A stretch of DNA of 64,000 nt from JAXMHQ01 sp046346665 (GCA_046346665.1 JAXMHQ010000003.1:104830-168829); one strand, 5' to 3'; shown: positions 1 to 9,486, counted from the stretch's first letter. The notes: generated by a model not told the origin, from the sequence alone. Numbers and translations: made by a program.

Positions 1-2915
1 CACTGCCCGGCACTGTCGAATTGGTTCGTTTCCAGCACCTGCCATGCACCCGCCACCGGGTTTGTGGCGGCCTGAAGATAAAACGTGGTGTTCGGCGTCC
101 CGTAAGCGATCAAGGCCAGTTCCCCCGCCGCCGGCACCAGCATCTCACGGAACTGCGCCACTCCCGGCACCACCATGATCGACACCGCGTTCGACAGCAC
201 CAGCCCGTCCGTTGCCGTGAACCCGAACCCCGCCGTGCCCGTGTAGCCCGCATCCGGCACGAAGCGCGCCGTGTGACCGTCCGGATTCATTGTCACAGTT
301 CCATGCAAGGCGCTCGCCGCGCTGAACACGGGATTGGTCAGTCCGCGTGCGTAGTCCGCGAGGTCGATGTCCAGCGCCCTGTCCTGGAAGCAGCGGGCAT
401 GAATCGACGCCAGCCAATTGAGATAATCCTCCAGGTTCGTGTAGCCGTCGCCGTCCGGGTCGGCGTTCGAATCCGAAAAATCGCCGGACGCCGAATTCGG
501 ATCCGTCCCGTGCAGCCGCTCCCACCAGTCCGGCAGGCCGTCGTGATCGCTGTCGGCGTCCGGAAAATCCGCGGCATACGCCGGCCACGGCGCGTTCGGC
601 GAATTCGTCGCGTCGCGCACGTCGTTCGGGCTGTCGATGATCCCGGCATAATTCGGGCTGCCCGCCTGCGGCACGCCGTTAATGGTGTAATTCGGCCCGT
701 TGGTGCCTTTGTAATGCGTCGTCCCGGTCAACACTTCCTGAATGATCCGCCGGTCGATGGCATCCGGCTGCGGCCGGTTGGCGCCGACGTCCGACAGCAC
801 GATCCGGTAGGCGTCGCGCGCGGTCTGGGTAGTGACGTAGGAGGGGAAGATTTCGGAATTGGTGCGGACGATGTTGGTGAAAGTGGCGCCGTTCTGGAAA
901 GCGGTGGCCCAGTTGTTGGATTCGTAATCTTTTCCTTCCATCACGTTCCCCTGGAAAAAATACGTCGGTATTCCCCAGGCCACGGTGATGGGATCGAGTT
1001 TCAGCAGCCACTTGGCGTAGGGATTGGCCGGGTAAGGCTTGTAATAATTGCTGACGTAATTGCAGCGCATCACCCCGCCGTCGGTGGTGCGGCCAATCCA
1101 GTTGTAAACGACGTTGTTCCGGATATCGAGCGACCCGGCGTAATGCGAGCTTTGATCCAATCCGCCCGCGAGGCTCCAGTTGCGGTCGGTGCAATGCGCC
1201 AGCAGGTTGTGGTGGTAGCTGCCGATTTCGCCGCTGATCGATCCCGCGAACGCGTGCTGCTCGTAGTTAGTGCGGTTGGACGCATTATAGTGATAGGAAT
1301 GCTGCAGGGCCTCGGAGATGATGTTTCGCTGGAACGTGATGTTGGCCGACGACGACCCCACCGGCCCGCTCTGCCGCGAACTGGTTCCCTCGTCGATCGT
1401 CCAACTGATCGAACAATGATCCATGATCGCGTGGTTGGCGTTGCCCAGGCCCATGCCGTCCATCGCCTGCTGCGACGCGTCCCCGAGCCGGCAGCGCAGG
1501 TAACGGATAATCACGTCGCTGCACGAAGTCACCCCGGCGCGCCAGTTCGCCAGGCAGATGCCGTCGCCCGGCGCCGTCTGGCCGGCGATGGTCACGGTGC
1601 CGTTGTCGGCGTTGAGGGTGCACGGCCGCTTGAGCCGGATGAGGCCCGACACGCGGAAAACGATGGTTCGCGGGCCCGTCGCTTCGATCGCCGCGCGGTA
1701 GCTGCCCGGGATCACCGCCTCGCCGAGCGTGCTGTCGTAATCGAGCAGGTTGGTCACTTCGAGGACCACCCCGCCCCGGCCGCCGCGCGCGAACCGGCCG
1801 TAGCCTTCCGCGCCCGGAAACGCCAGGTGCCGCGTCCGGAACCGCCACACATTACCCCGGTAAATCGTGTCCGGCGTCACCTCGTCCACCCGCCAGTAAT
1901 ACGTGAGCGCGCTGTCCAGGTTCGACATCAGCCGGTTGGTTACCGCCTGGTTGCCCAGGAAACAGGGCGAGCTGTGATCCGCCGCCGCCACAGCGTTGCT
2001 GGTCGTGCCGAAATAGACATCGTGCGACACCGCGCGCACCGTCCGCTGCCAGCCCAGCGCCAGCGTCCCGGACGCCGATGTCCCCGGCAACGGCGCGTCG
2101 TTCGCCGCAAACACATGCTCGTCACCGTCCACCGGGTACGGCGACGTCGCCACCGTTCCCGGCGCCGACGGGCGGTCGATTTCGAACCCGTTCAGGATGA
2201 CAGTGTTGAACGCCTGGGAACCGTCCGGGTCGAACCGGATCACCACCGGCGCGCCTCCGGAAACCGTCCATTGGAAAAACGCGCTGCCGCAGTAGCCGTC
2301 GTTGGTCACCTGCACGGACGGAGCGATGTTGGTGATGACGGTTCCGTTGACGCTGACGATGCAACCGCTGATCGGCCCGTAATTGGTTCCCCAGATGTTG
2401 TTATGATAAGTCGTGAACGTGTGCGGCCCGTCCGGGAGGCCGGCGATCGACAGGCTGAGGGCGCCGTTGGTGTACGGGCGGTCGATGGAAACGTTGTCTT
2501 TCTGGTGCACCCAGGCGCCGTCGAACGACAGACGGTAGCCGGCGTTCGGATCGGTGCTGGTGCTGGAGCCGTTCTTGTTGAGCCAATTCGCGTTCAGGTA
2601 AATGGTGGAGTCGGCCGCGGCCGGCTGGGTTTGGGACAAGGCGCACGTGATCACCCCGAGGACCACGTTCGAGCCCGACTCATCCGTGATGCTGTTGGTG
2701 AAGCTGCGAAGCGCGGTTCGCCGGGTGGAATCGGTGTAATCTCCGATCAGGTCCCAGCGCAGGAATCCCGGCGCCGTGGTGTCCGCGCGGCCGTTGGAGG
2801 CGTTGACGTCGAGTTTCCAGTTGTAGGCAGATTGCGCGCAGCCAGGTGAAGGGTTGCCGAGGATCAAAATGGCCAGGATCACTGCGCCGATGGGAACTCG
2901 AATTCGCGAACGCAT
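1..2915 (-). CDS. Secreted pectate lyase-like (PL1-type) multidomain protein, 3' end beyond window
   Basis: Open through 971 codons from the ATG at 2913-2915 to the window edge, so the C-terminus is missing. An N-terminal signal peptide (MRSRIRVPIGAVILAILILG) ends near CAQSA. Roughly residues 40-260 resemble a malectin-like beta domain, followed by an FN3-like stretch. The motif FPGAEGYGRFARGGRGG near residue 361 is the usual start of the PL1 right-handed beta-helix, and MDHCSISWTIDEGT near 495 is a typical core strand of that fold. Near 785-835, DADSDHDGLPDWWE and NADPDGDGYTNLEDY are thrombospondin-type-3-like calcium-binding repeats. A cadherin/Ig-like module follows. The role inferred is extracellular cleavage of pectin or a related polyuronide; substrate is not proven. 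Upstream of the start lies a composite palindromic repeat. Confidence 0.82.
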   Translation of the reverse strand, partial: MRSRIRVPIGAVILAILILGNPSPGCAQSAYNWKLDVNASNGRADTTAPGFLRWDLIGDYTDSTRRTALRSFTNSITDESGSNVVLGVITCALSQTQPAAADSTIYLNANWLNKNGSSTSTDPNAGYRLSFDGAWVHQKDNVSIDRPYTNGALSLSIAGLPDGPHTFTTYHNNIWGTNYGPISGCIVSVNGTVITNIAPSVQVTNDGYCGSAFFQWTVSGGAPVVIRFDPDGSQAFNTVILNGFEIDRPSAPGTVATSPYPVDGDEHVFAANDAPLPGTSASGTLALGWQRTVRAVSHDVYFGTTSNAVAAADHSSPCFLGNQAVTNRLMSNLDSALTYYWRVDEVTPDTIYRGNVWRFRTRHLAFPGAEGYGRFARGGRGGVVLEVTNLLDYDSTLGEAVIPGSYRAAIEATGPRTIVFRVSGLIRLKRPCTLNADNGTVTIAGQTAPGDGICLANWRAGVTSCSDVIIRYLRCRLGDASQQAMDGMGLGNANHAIMDHCSISWTIDEGTSSRQSGPVGSSSANITFQRNIISEALQHSYHYNASNRTNYEQHAFAGSISGEIGSYHHNLLAHCTDRNWSLAGGLDQSSHYAGSLDIRNNVVYNWIGRTTDGGVMRCNYVSNYYKPYPANPYAKWLLKLDPITVAWGIPTYFFQGNVMEGKDYESNNWATAFQNGATFTNIVRTNSEIFPSYVTTQTARDAYRIVLSDVGANRPQPDAIDRRIIQEVLTGTTHYKGTNGPNYTINGVPQAGSPNYAGIIDSPNDVRDATNSPNAPWPAYAADFPDADSDHDGLPDWWERLHGTDPNSASGDFSDSNADPDGDGYTNLEDYLNWLASIHARCFQDRALDIDLADYARGLTNPVFSAASALHGTVTMNPDGHTARFVPDAGYTGTAGFGFTATDGLVLSNAVSIMVVPGVAQFREMLVPAAGELALIAYGTPNTTFYLQAATNPVAGAWQVLETNQFDSAGQ

Positions 2916-3014
2916 GAGACAATAAATCAAGATCAATTTAGTCGATTCCAACCGCACCGGCTCTGTCGAAGATCGGCAATTCTAGGTGAAAATTGGGAAT
3001 TCCCCTTTTTGCAG

Positions 3015-3034
3015 CCGCGATCGTGAAATCGCGG
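3015..3034. repeat. REP-like palindrome (CCGCGAT/ATCGCGG)
   Basis: Seven-base inverted repeat with a six-base loop. The same core with different loops recurs at 16541-16560 and 60469-60488, always between genes. Confidence 0.6.
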
Positions 3035-3051
3035 ATCGCCCCTCGAATCAA

Positions 3052-3215
3052 GGTGGGGCGAGACTCCGTCGAGCCCTCGCAGACATTGGAGTGCTGGAGT
3101 GGTGGAGTTCTGGAGTATTGAAAAAAAACTTGCGCGACTGTCTCTTCAGCACTCCACAACTCCATGACTCCAGCACCCCGCTGGATGTCAGGGCTCGACG
3201 GAGTCTCGCCCCACC
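3052..3215. repeat. Nested palindromic element A
   Basis: The outer arms are a perfect 26-base inverted repeat (3052-3077 and 3190-3215; left arm begins GGTGGGGCGAGACTCCGTCG). Inside, an array of TGGAGT-like units (about 3085-3122) faces its reverse complement, an array of ACTCCA-like units (about 3144-3177). The same outer arm encloses a different inner array at 10989-11154. Confidence 0.85.
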
Positions 3216-3306
3216 GCGTCCCGCCCCACCTTCGCGCCTTTACTCGCCCGGTTGGCGTTGCTAGTTTTCGCGGGTGGGCCCCGGGGAGGGCCGCGGACGG
3301 ACCGTT

Positions 3307-4074
3307 ATGATTCACGTAGAAGGATTGACCAAGCTGTATGGCGAGTTTGTGGCGGTCAACGAGCTTTCGTTTGCCGTGCAGCCCGGGGAGGTCATGGGAT
3401 TGGTCGGGCCGAACGGCGCGGGAAAGACCACCACGCTGCGCTGCCTGGCCGGCATCATCCCGCCCACGCGCGGCTTCATCCGCGTGTGCGGCACCGACAT
3501 CGCCGCCGATCCCATCCGCGCGAAACAGCAGCTCGCTTTCCTGAATGACGAGCCGCGCCTGTTCGAGTATCTCACCGTCCAGCAGCATCTCACGTTCGTG
3601 GCCCGGATCTATCACGTCGAACACCACGAGGCGCTCGGCGAACAGCTCCTCAACGAGCTCGAACTCTCGGACAAGCGCAACGCGCTCCCGGGCGAACTGT
3701 CCCGCGGCATGAAACAAAAACTCGCCATCGCCTGCGGACTGCTTCATTCGCCGAAAGTCATCTATTTCGACGAACCGCTCACCGGGCTGGATCCCTACGG
3801 CATCCGGCGCATGAAGGATTCCATCCTGAAACGGGCGCGTGAAGGGGCGGCCATCATCATCAGCTCCCACCTGCTGCACCTGGTCGAGGAAATCTGCTCG
3901 CGCATTTTGATTCTGAAAAACGGCCAGAAGATTATCGACGGAACGCTGGACGAAATCACGCGGCGGTTTTCGTCGCAACCCGGCGATGCGAGCCTGGAGA
4001 CGGTGTTTTTCCGGGCGACGGGCGACGGGGTGAAGGCGGTGCCGGCCGGGGAACTGCCGCCGGCGGCGAATTAA
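3307..4074 (+). CDS. ABC transporter ATP-binding protein
   Basis: 255-residue nucleotide-binding subunit. Walker A GPNGAGKTT lies at residues 34-42, the ABC signature LSRGMKQ near 131-137, and Walker B VIYFDEPLTGLDP near 151-163, followed by the H-loop region IISSHLLHLVEE. The ATG at 3307 is chosen because it gives the standard MIHVEGLTKLYG beginning; an in-frame upstream extension is low-complexity. The permease gene starts three bases after the stop, so the two form a transcription unit. The pair most resembles ABC-2-type exporters; the substrate cannot be read from sequence. Confidence 0.93.
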   Translation: MIHVEGLTKLYGEFVAVNELSFAVQPGEVMGLVGPNGAGKTTTLRCLAGIIPPTRGFIRVCGTDIAADPIRAKQQLAFLNDEPRLFEYLTVQQHLTFVARIYHVEHHEALGEQLLNELELSDKRNALPGELSRGMKQKLAIACGLLHSPKVIYFDEPLTGLDPYGIRRMKDSILKRAREGAAIIISSHLLHLVEEICSRILILKNGQKIIDGTLDEITRRFSSQPGDASLETVFFRATGDGVKAVPAGELPPAAN

Positions 4075-4077
4075 CCT

Positions 4078-5841
4078 ATGCTCGGCGCCCTGGCCTACCT
4101 GCAGTTTCATTCGTTCAAGAACCGGCTGACGTCGCGGTTCAAGCGGTTGAAGCAGCCGAAATACCTCGTCGGCGCGGTGGTCGGCGGGCTGTATTTCTAC
4201 TGGTATTTCTTCCGCTACCTGTTCGGCGGATTCGGCCATGCGCACGGCGGCGCGCCCGCGCCCGAAACGCTGCAACTGCTGGAATCGCTCGGCGCCCTTG
4301 TGCTGGCAGTGGTGGTGCTGATGATGTGGATTTTCCCGGCGCAACGCGCGGCGCTGACCTTCACCGAGGCGGAGATTTCGATGCTCTTCCCGGCGCCCGT
4401 CACCCGCCAAACGCTGGTGCAATTCAAGCTGGCCCGCGCCCAGTTGCGAATCTTCATCACCACCTTCGTGCTCACCCTGATTTCAAACCGGTTCGGCGGG
4501 AATCCGTGGATCCATGCCGCGGGCTGGTACTTGATCTTTTCCACGTTGAACCTGCACGCGATGGGCGCTTCGTTCACGCGCACAATGCTGCTGGACCGCG
4601 GCATCACGAGCCGCCGGCAGCGTGTCGCGATCCTGGCCCTGCTCGCCGTCGCCGCCGTCATCGTCGCGGCATGGGCCGCCAAAACATTGCCGTCGCCCGA
4701 GACGGCATTCCACCCGGAACGGCTCCAGGAGGCCGGGAACAATCCCGCCGAATTGTCGAAGGACTTCGCTGACATGGCGGGCGATTACGCCCGGCGCGTG
4801 CTGACATCGGGCCCGGTGCCGTGGATCTTGTTTCCGTTCCGGATTCTGACCCGGGTTTTCCTGGCGCCAAATGGCGCCGCGTTTCTTTGGGCGCTGTTGC
4901 CGGCGCTGATCCTTGTGGCGGCGCATTACGCGTGGGTGATCCGGAGCGATGTGGCGTTCGAGGAAGCTTCCCTGGAGGCGTCGCAGAAGATGGCCGACCG
5001 GATGTCCGCGGTGCGATCGGGGAAAGCGGGGGTGAAATACCGGCCGCGGCGGTCGCCTTTCCGGCTGCGGCCGCTCGGGCCGTCGCCGGTGGCGTTGTTG
5101 TGGAAAAACCTCGTCGCCGCCGGGCAGATGTTCACCCTGCGCATCGCCATCCTGGCCGCCATCATCGTGCTGATGCCGTTCGCGGTCATGAGCACGACGA
5201 TGCACGGATCGAACTGGCTGCCGATCGTCGGCAGTTTGTCGGGCGTGTTCGGTTTCTGGGTGGTGATCATCGGGCCGCAGGTCGCCCGGGTGGACCTGCG
5301 TCAGGACCTGATGCATGTGGACGTGCTCAAGATGTACCCGATGCGCGGCTGGCAGATTGTGCTGGGGGAACTGCTGGCGCCGGTGGCGATCCTGACGGCG
5401 ATTCAATGGGTGCTGATCGGGGTGGACGTGGTGTTGTTTTTCCGGTCGTTCCCGGCCTGGACGCTGGTGTTGTCGCTGAGCGCGGCGGTGGTGCTGCCGA
5501 TTTTGAATTTTATCTCGCTGCTGATCCCGAACGCCGGGGTGCTGCTGTTCCCGGCCTGGATGACAGCCGGCAAGGACGGCGCGCGCGGGATCGAAGTGAC
5601 CGGCCAGCGGTTGATCATGGGCATCGGCCAGATGCTGGCGCTAGTCATCGCGCTGCTTCCGGCGGCCATCGCGTTCACCGTGGTTTTTTTCTCCGTCCGG
5701 TTCGCGGCGGGCGCGGTGCCCGCCGTGCCTGCGGGCGCCCTGTTCGCCGCGCTCATCCTCGCCGCCGAAGCCGCAGCCGGCATTTACCTGCTGGGCGGGC
5801 TGTTTGAACGGTTCGATCTCTCGGCGGAATTAACGGCGTAG
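4078..5841 (+). CDS. ABC exporter permease-like membrane protein
   Basis: 587-residue polytopic membrane protein with hydrophobic segments near residues 40-60, 85-105, 175-200, 270-290, 360-380, 400-415, 445-505 and 525-575. The soluble stretch around residues 305-345 (RMSAVRSGKAGVKYRPRRSP) precedes a second membrane half. Placement three bases behind an ATPase gene makes it the membrane partner. It is longer and more divergent than classic ABC-2 permeases and belongs with large putative exporters of two six-helix halves. No cargo is evident from neighbours. Confidence 0.8.
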   Translation: MLGALAYLQFHSFKNRLTSRFKRLKQPKYLVGAVVGGLYFYWYFFRYLFGGFGHAHGGAPAPETLQLLESLGALVLAVVVLMMWIFPAQRAALTFTEAEISMLFPAPVTRQTLVQFKLARAQLRIFITTFVLTLISNRFGGNPWIHAAGWYLIFSTLNLHAMGASFTRTMLLDRGITSRRQRVAILALLAVAAVIVAAWAAKTLPSPETAFHPERLQEAGNNPAELSKDFADMAGDYARRVLTSGPVPWILFPFRILTRVFLAPNGAAFLWALLPALILVAAHYAWVIRSDVAFEEASLEASQKMADRMSAVRSGKAGVKYRPRRSPFRLRPLGPSPVALLWKNLVAAGQMFTLRIAILAAIIVLMPFAVMSTTMHGSNWLPIVGSLSGVFGFWVVIIGPQVARVDLRQDLMHVDVLKMYPMRGWQIVLGELLAPVAILTAIQWVLIGVDVVLFFRSFPAWTLVLSLSAAVVLPILNFISLLIPNAGVLLFPAWMTAGKDGARGIEVTGQRLIMGIGQMLALVIALLPAAIAFTVVFFSVRFAAGAVPAVPAGALFAALILAAEAAAGIYLLGGLFERFDLSAELTA

Positions 5842-6266
5842 AAAAAGCAGAAGGTAGAATGCAGAATGGAGAAAGGGGGAGCGAAGGTTTGTCAACAGCC
5901 CGGGAGGAAATCCATTGATCCAACAATCCAGCAATCCTCCCTTCCCCAACCGCCCCCGGGCGGTCCGGATCGCAAACCGTCACTCGCGGCCTGACGTCTG
6001 CACAACGCTTTCACAGACCCTCGATCCGGACCGTTCCCCGGGAACGTAGTTGGATTTCCGCGCCCCCCGATCATCCTTGCGCTCCGGGGCGCGTCCCCAC
6101 CTTGCGGAGCATGCCAAACCTCATGCTCGAAATCGACTATCGGGCCCTCCCCGGCCTTCGCAACGCGGCGAGAATGAGCTTCCGCCGCCGCCCTCCTTGT
6201 GATCCTTCGCCGGAGAGGGCTCCGACCTTGCAGGACCTGTTGTATCATGCCCGCGCCTTGCCTGTC

Positions 6267-6308
6267 TGTAGGGTTAACCCTGAAAATGTTGTAAGGCTAA
6301 ACCCTACA
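6267..6308. promoter_or_regulatory. Inverted-repeat candidate operator upstream of histidine kinase
   Basis: TGTAGGGTT (6267-6275) is repeated inverted as AACCCTACA (6300-6308), and the similarity extends inward to about 12 of 14 positions. The left arm also contains the perfect palindrome GGGTTAACCC (6271-6280). It lies about 30 bases upstream of the proposed -35, a position suited to an activator such as the NarL-type regulator encoded downstream. Binding is inferred. Confidence 0.45.
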
Positions 6309-6338
6309 AAAAATCCCCGTTTTCCGCCGGATTTCACA

Positions 6339-6367
6339 TTCACAGCGGCACGCAATTGTGCTAGCAT
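6339..6367 (+). promoter_or_regulatory. Sigma70-like promoter for histidine kinase/regulator genes
   Basis: TTCACA (6339-6344), a 17-base spacer and TAGCAT (6362-6367). The -35 matches consensus at five of six positions and the -10 at four of six, about 78 bases before the ATG. Confidence 0.45.
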
Positions 6368-6445
6368 GCCGGCCGGTGAATCGGGGCCGGCTTCCACGGA
6401 GGTGCGCCGGGACCGGATTTTCCTAACACTTAACAAGTAGATTTT

Positions 6446-8791
6446 ATGTCCCAGCTCCACATCCCCGCCGCCCCCGCGGATCCACCCGGGCGGCTCCTGG
6501 AATCCGCCGTTTCAAGCGCGGCCGCCGCGCTCGGGCGCTCCGCATCGGGAGAGCGCCGGTTTCGCGCCCTGTTGCTGGGCGGCGGGTTCCTGGCCCTGTT
6601 CGCGATCGGGGGGCTGAACCTCACGCTGCTGAGGCGGCTCGACCTGGATTATTTTTACCTGCTGGCCTGCGCGCTGCTGGGCTGGACAGCCGGGGTGCCG
6701 GTGGCGTGGTGCGGGACGCTGGTGTCGGCGCTGTTCATCTTCCTGGCGGATGTCCGGTCCGGCTACCCGTTCTCCGCAGGCGTGCTGGCGTGGAACACGC
6801 TGGCCCGGGTGCTTGGGTTCGCCGCCATCACGTGGCTGGCGGCGCAGGCCGGCCGCCTGATGCGGCAACTCGAACAAAAAGTTGAACAACGCACCGCCAG
6901 CCTCCGCAGCGAGGCCGAGGAACACAAGGAAACCGCCGAACTCCTCCACGAATCCCTCCAGCTCTTCAAACAGGTCACCGAAAACATCACCGACGTCTTC
7001 TGGGTCACCGACGTCGACAAATCCCAGGTGCACTACGTCAGCCCCGAGTTCGAAAACATCTGGGGCGAAAACCGACAGTCGCTCTACCTGTCGCCGAGCA
7101 CCTGGCTCGATCATATCCATCCCGAGGACAGGCAGCGGGTGAGCCAGGCGACCTACACCAAGCAGGTGAGCGGGGATTACGACGAGGAATTCCGGGTGGT
7201 GCGGCCGGACGGCAGCCTGCGCTGGGTTCATGACCGGGCGTTCCCGGTGAAGAGGGAGGACGGCACCGTTTACCGGCTGGTGGGGATTGTGGAGGACATA
7301 ACGGAGCGCAAGCAGACGGAGCAGTTGTTGCGGGCGCAGCGCGACGTGGGCGTGGCGCTGAGTTCGACGAGCGACATGCGGTTCGCGCTGGAGCGATTGC
7401 TGGACATCGCGCTGCAGCTGCAGGGAATTGACTGCGGCGGCGTTTACCTGATGGACCCGCGGGCGGGGAGTTTCGACCTGGAGGCGCACCGGGGATTATC
7501 GGGGTCGTTTGCCCGCAGGATTTCGCATTTCCAGCCGGAAGCGACGGAGGCGCGGCTGGTGCGGAGCCGGGAGAGTTATTATGCGCGCGCGGAGCAGATC
7601 CCGCGCGACCTGGAGGTGTTGTGGGGCAGTGAGGGATTGCGGTCGCTGGCGGTGCTGCCGGTGCAGCACAAGGGCGAGGTCATCGGCATGCTCAATCTCG
7701 GGTCCTACCGGCTGGACGAAATCCCGCAGAAAACCCGGGTGGGGATTGAAATGATCGCGTCGCAGGCGGCGGGCGCCATTGCCCGCATCCGGGCGGAGGA
7801 ATCCTTGCGCGCCAGCGAGGCCAACCTGCGCACCCTGGTGCACACCTCCCCGATTGCGCTTGTTGCGGGCGACCGCGACGGCAGGATCACCTTCGCGGAC
7901 GGGCAGGCGCTCAAGGCGGTGGACCTGGAGCCGCTTCAAATCATCGGGCAATCCTTCAGGACAACCGGCGACCGGTTTCCCGGGCTGGTCGAGAACATCC
8001 GCCGGACGCTGGCGGGCGAGGAATTCAGCGCGGTGCTGGAAGCGGGCCCGGTTGTGCTCGAATGCCATCACCGGCCCACGCCCGGGCAGGACGGGGAGAT
8101 CGACGGATTCCTGGTGGTGGCGACCGATGTCACCGAGCGGTTCCGGCTGGAACGGCAGATCCTGGAAATCAGCGACCGGGAGCAGGCGCGCATCGGCCAG
8201 GATATTCACGACGGATTGTGCCAGCAACTGGTCGGGGCGGCGTTCGACGCCAATTCGCTTCAGCAATCGCTCGCCGGCCAGCAACGGCCCGAGGCCGCCA
8301 CAGCCGAACGGATCTCCACCGTCCTGGATGAAGCCATCACCGAATCGCGCCGCGTTTCGCGCGGGCTCTACCCGGTCCGCCTGGAGACCGAAGGCCTGGT
8401 CCCGGCGCTGCATGAGCTGGCGCGGATGACCTCCGAGCGATTCCAGGTGCACTGCGTGTGCGACGCGCCCCTGCCCGGGCCGGCGTGCGATTCCGTCGTC
8501 GCCACGCACCTTTACCGGATCGCCCAGGAAGCCGTGAACAACGCCCTCAAACACAGCCGCGCGCTCGTCCTGCGAATCCACCTCGCCGAAGAGGAGAACC
8601 GGGTCGAACTGACCGTGCGCGACGACGGGGTCGGTTTCGATCCCGCCGCGCGGTCCGCGGCGGGCATGGGCCTTCACACGATGGAATACCGGGCCCGGAC
8701 CCTGGGCGGCCGGTTGCGCGTGAGCCGCGGCGCGCTGGGCGGCACCGTCGTTCTATGCGACATTCCCCGAAAATCCCGGAGCCATTCATGA
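6446..8791 (+). CDS. Membrane-associated PAS-GAF-PAS histidine kinase (HisKA_3 family)
   Basis: 781-residue sensor kinase. Several hydrophobic segments occupy residues ~45-140, then a coiled coil (EQKVEQRTASLRSEAEEHKE). PAS1 spans ~175-292 and ends in VGIVEDITERK; a GAF domain spans ~295-448; PAS2 spans ~452-568. The HisKA_3 dimerisation domain carries the phospho-acceptor His588 in QDIHDGLCQQL, followed by an ATPase domain with N-box QEAVNNALKHS and G-box DDGVGFDP. This is the NarX/DesK class that pairs with NarL-type regulators. The stop overlaps the next gene's start (ATGA), so the two are translationally coupled. The signal sensed is unknown. Confidence 0.93.
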   Translation: MSQLHIPAAPADPPGRLLESAVSSAAAALGRSASGERRFRALLLGGGFLALFAIGGLNLTLLRRLDLDYFYLLACALLGWTAGVPVAWCGTLVSALFIFLADVRSGYPFSAGVLAWNTLARVLGFAAITWLAAQAGRLMRQLEQKVEQRTASLRSEAEEHKETAELLHESLQLFKQVTENITDVFWVTDVDKSQVHYVSPEFENIWGENRQSLYLSPSTWLDHIHPEDRQRVSQATYTKQVSGDYDEEFRVVRPDGSLRWVHDRAFPVKREDGTVYRLVGIVEDITERKQTEQLLRAQRDVGVALSSTSDMRFALERLLDIALQLQGIDCGGVYLMDPRAGSFDLEAHRGLSGSFARRISHFQPEATEARLVRSRESYYARAEQIPRDLEVLWGSEGLRSLAVLPVQHKGEVIGMLNLGSYRLDEIPQKTRVGIEMIASQAAGAIARIRAEESLRASEANLRTLVHTSPIALVAGDRDGRITFADGQALKAVDLEPLQIIGQSFRTTGDRFPGLVENIRRTLAGEEFSAVLEAGPVVLECHHRPTPGQDGEIDGFLVVATDVTERFRLERQILEISDREQARIGQDIHDGLCQQLVGAAFDANSLQQSLAGQQRPEAATAERISTVLDEAITESRRVSRGLYPVRLETEGLVPALHELARMTSERFQVHCVCDAPLPGPACDSVVATHLYRIAQEAVNNALKHSRALVLRIHLAEEENRVELTVRDDGVGFDPAARSAAGMGLHTMEYRARTLGGRLRVSRGALGGTVVLCDIPRKSRSHS

Positions 8792-9486
8792 CGCCACCCG
8801 CCAAATCCGACAAGGCCGCCGACAAGATCACCCGCATCGTGCTGGTGGACGACCATCCCATCGTGCGCGAGCGGCTCTCGGAGATCATCAACGGGGAGCC
8901 GGACCTTTCGGTGTGCGCCGAGGCCGAGGACCGCACCGGCGCGCTGCAGACCATCGAAGCCGCCCACCCGCAGCTCGTCATCATCGACCTCGCGCTCAAG
9001 AATTCCAACGGACTGGAGCTCATCAAAGACATCCGGGCGCGCTGGCCGAAGGTGCTGATGCTGGTGGTTTCAATGCATGACGAATCCCTGTACGCGGAAC
9101 GCGTGATTCGAGCCGGGGCTCGGGGATATATTACCAAGCAGGAGGCGACACGGCGGATTCTCCAGGCCATTCGCCGCGTGTTGTCGGGGGAAATCTACCT
9201 GAACGAAAAAACCGCCGCGCACGTGTTGGGCCGGCTCACCGGCAGTCCCCGCACCCAGGCCGGCTCGGTCTCGGACCTGTTGACCGACCGCGAGCTCGAG
9301 GTTTTCGACCTGACCGGCAGCGGTCTGAACACGCGCGACATCGCGGAACGACTGCGAATCGACGTCAAAACCGTCGAAACCTACCGCGTCCGCATCAAGG
9401 AAAAGCTCAATCTCAAAGGCGCCAGCGAACTGCTACAACTCGCGATCCGCTGGAAACAGGATCCCGGAAATTCCCGAGGGCTCTGA
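8788..9486 (+). CDS. NarL/FixJ-type response regulator
   Basis: 232 residues. The receiver domain begins IVLVDDHPIVRERL; the likely phosphorylation site is Asp67 in LVIIDLALKNSNG, with the conserved Lys in GARGYITKQEA. A C-terminal LuxR-type helix-turn-helix follows (LLTDRELEVFDLTGSGLNTRDIAERL, then KTVETYRVRIKEKL). The ATG at 8788 overlaps the kinase stop codon; the frame continues open upstream but that part is antisense-like arginine-rich sequence. It is the cognate regulator of the upstream kinase by position and family. Its target may include the palindrome at 6267-6308, which is inference. Confidence 0.94.
   Translation: MTPPAKSDKAADKITRIVLVDDHPIVRERLSEIINGEPDLSVCAEAEDRTGALQTIEAAHPQLVIIDLALKNSNGLELIKDIRARWPKVLMLVVSMHDESLYAERVIRAGARGYITKQEATRRILQAIRRVLSGEIYLNEKTAAHVLGRLTGSPRTQAGSVSDLLTDRELEVFDLTGSGLNTRDIAERLRIDVKTVETYRVRIKEKLNLKGASELLQLAIRWKQDPGNSRGL

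Larger units (their letters stand above)
2916..3306. other. Intergenic region with dispersed repeats
   Basis: This gap separates the divergent lyase and ABC genes. It contains a short palindrome of the CCGCGAT/ATCGCGG type and the nested repeat at 3052-3215. No gene is supported. The promoter of the ABC pair should lie in 3216-3306, but no convincing -35/-10 pair is visible. Confidence 0.6.
5842..6445. other. Intergenic region: repeats plus regulatory site for the histidine kinase gene
   Basis: No gene is supported here. The left part holds tracts of GCAGAATG-like and ATCCAACAATCC-like units. A perfect 12-base inverted repeat CGGTCCGGATCG (5961-5972) / CGATCCGGACCG (6022-6033) follows. The right part holds a putative operator (6267-6308) and promoter (6339-6367). 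A short open frame at 6102-6440 lacks domain-like composition and overlaps these sites. Confidence 0.6.

Noticed and set aside
21..2849. 942-codon open frame on the plus strand antisense to the pectate lyase
   Set aside because: It is Arg/His/Val-rich with no domain pattern. The minus strand carries a signal peptide and PL1 and calcium-repeat motifs. Long antisense frames are expected at this base composition.
8458..8787. N-terminal extension of the response regulator
   Set aside because: The in-frame upstream part overlaps the kinase ATPase domain and is Arg/Pro-rich; the ATGA overlap gives the normal start.
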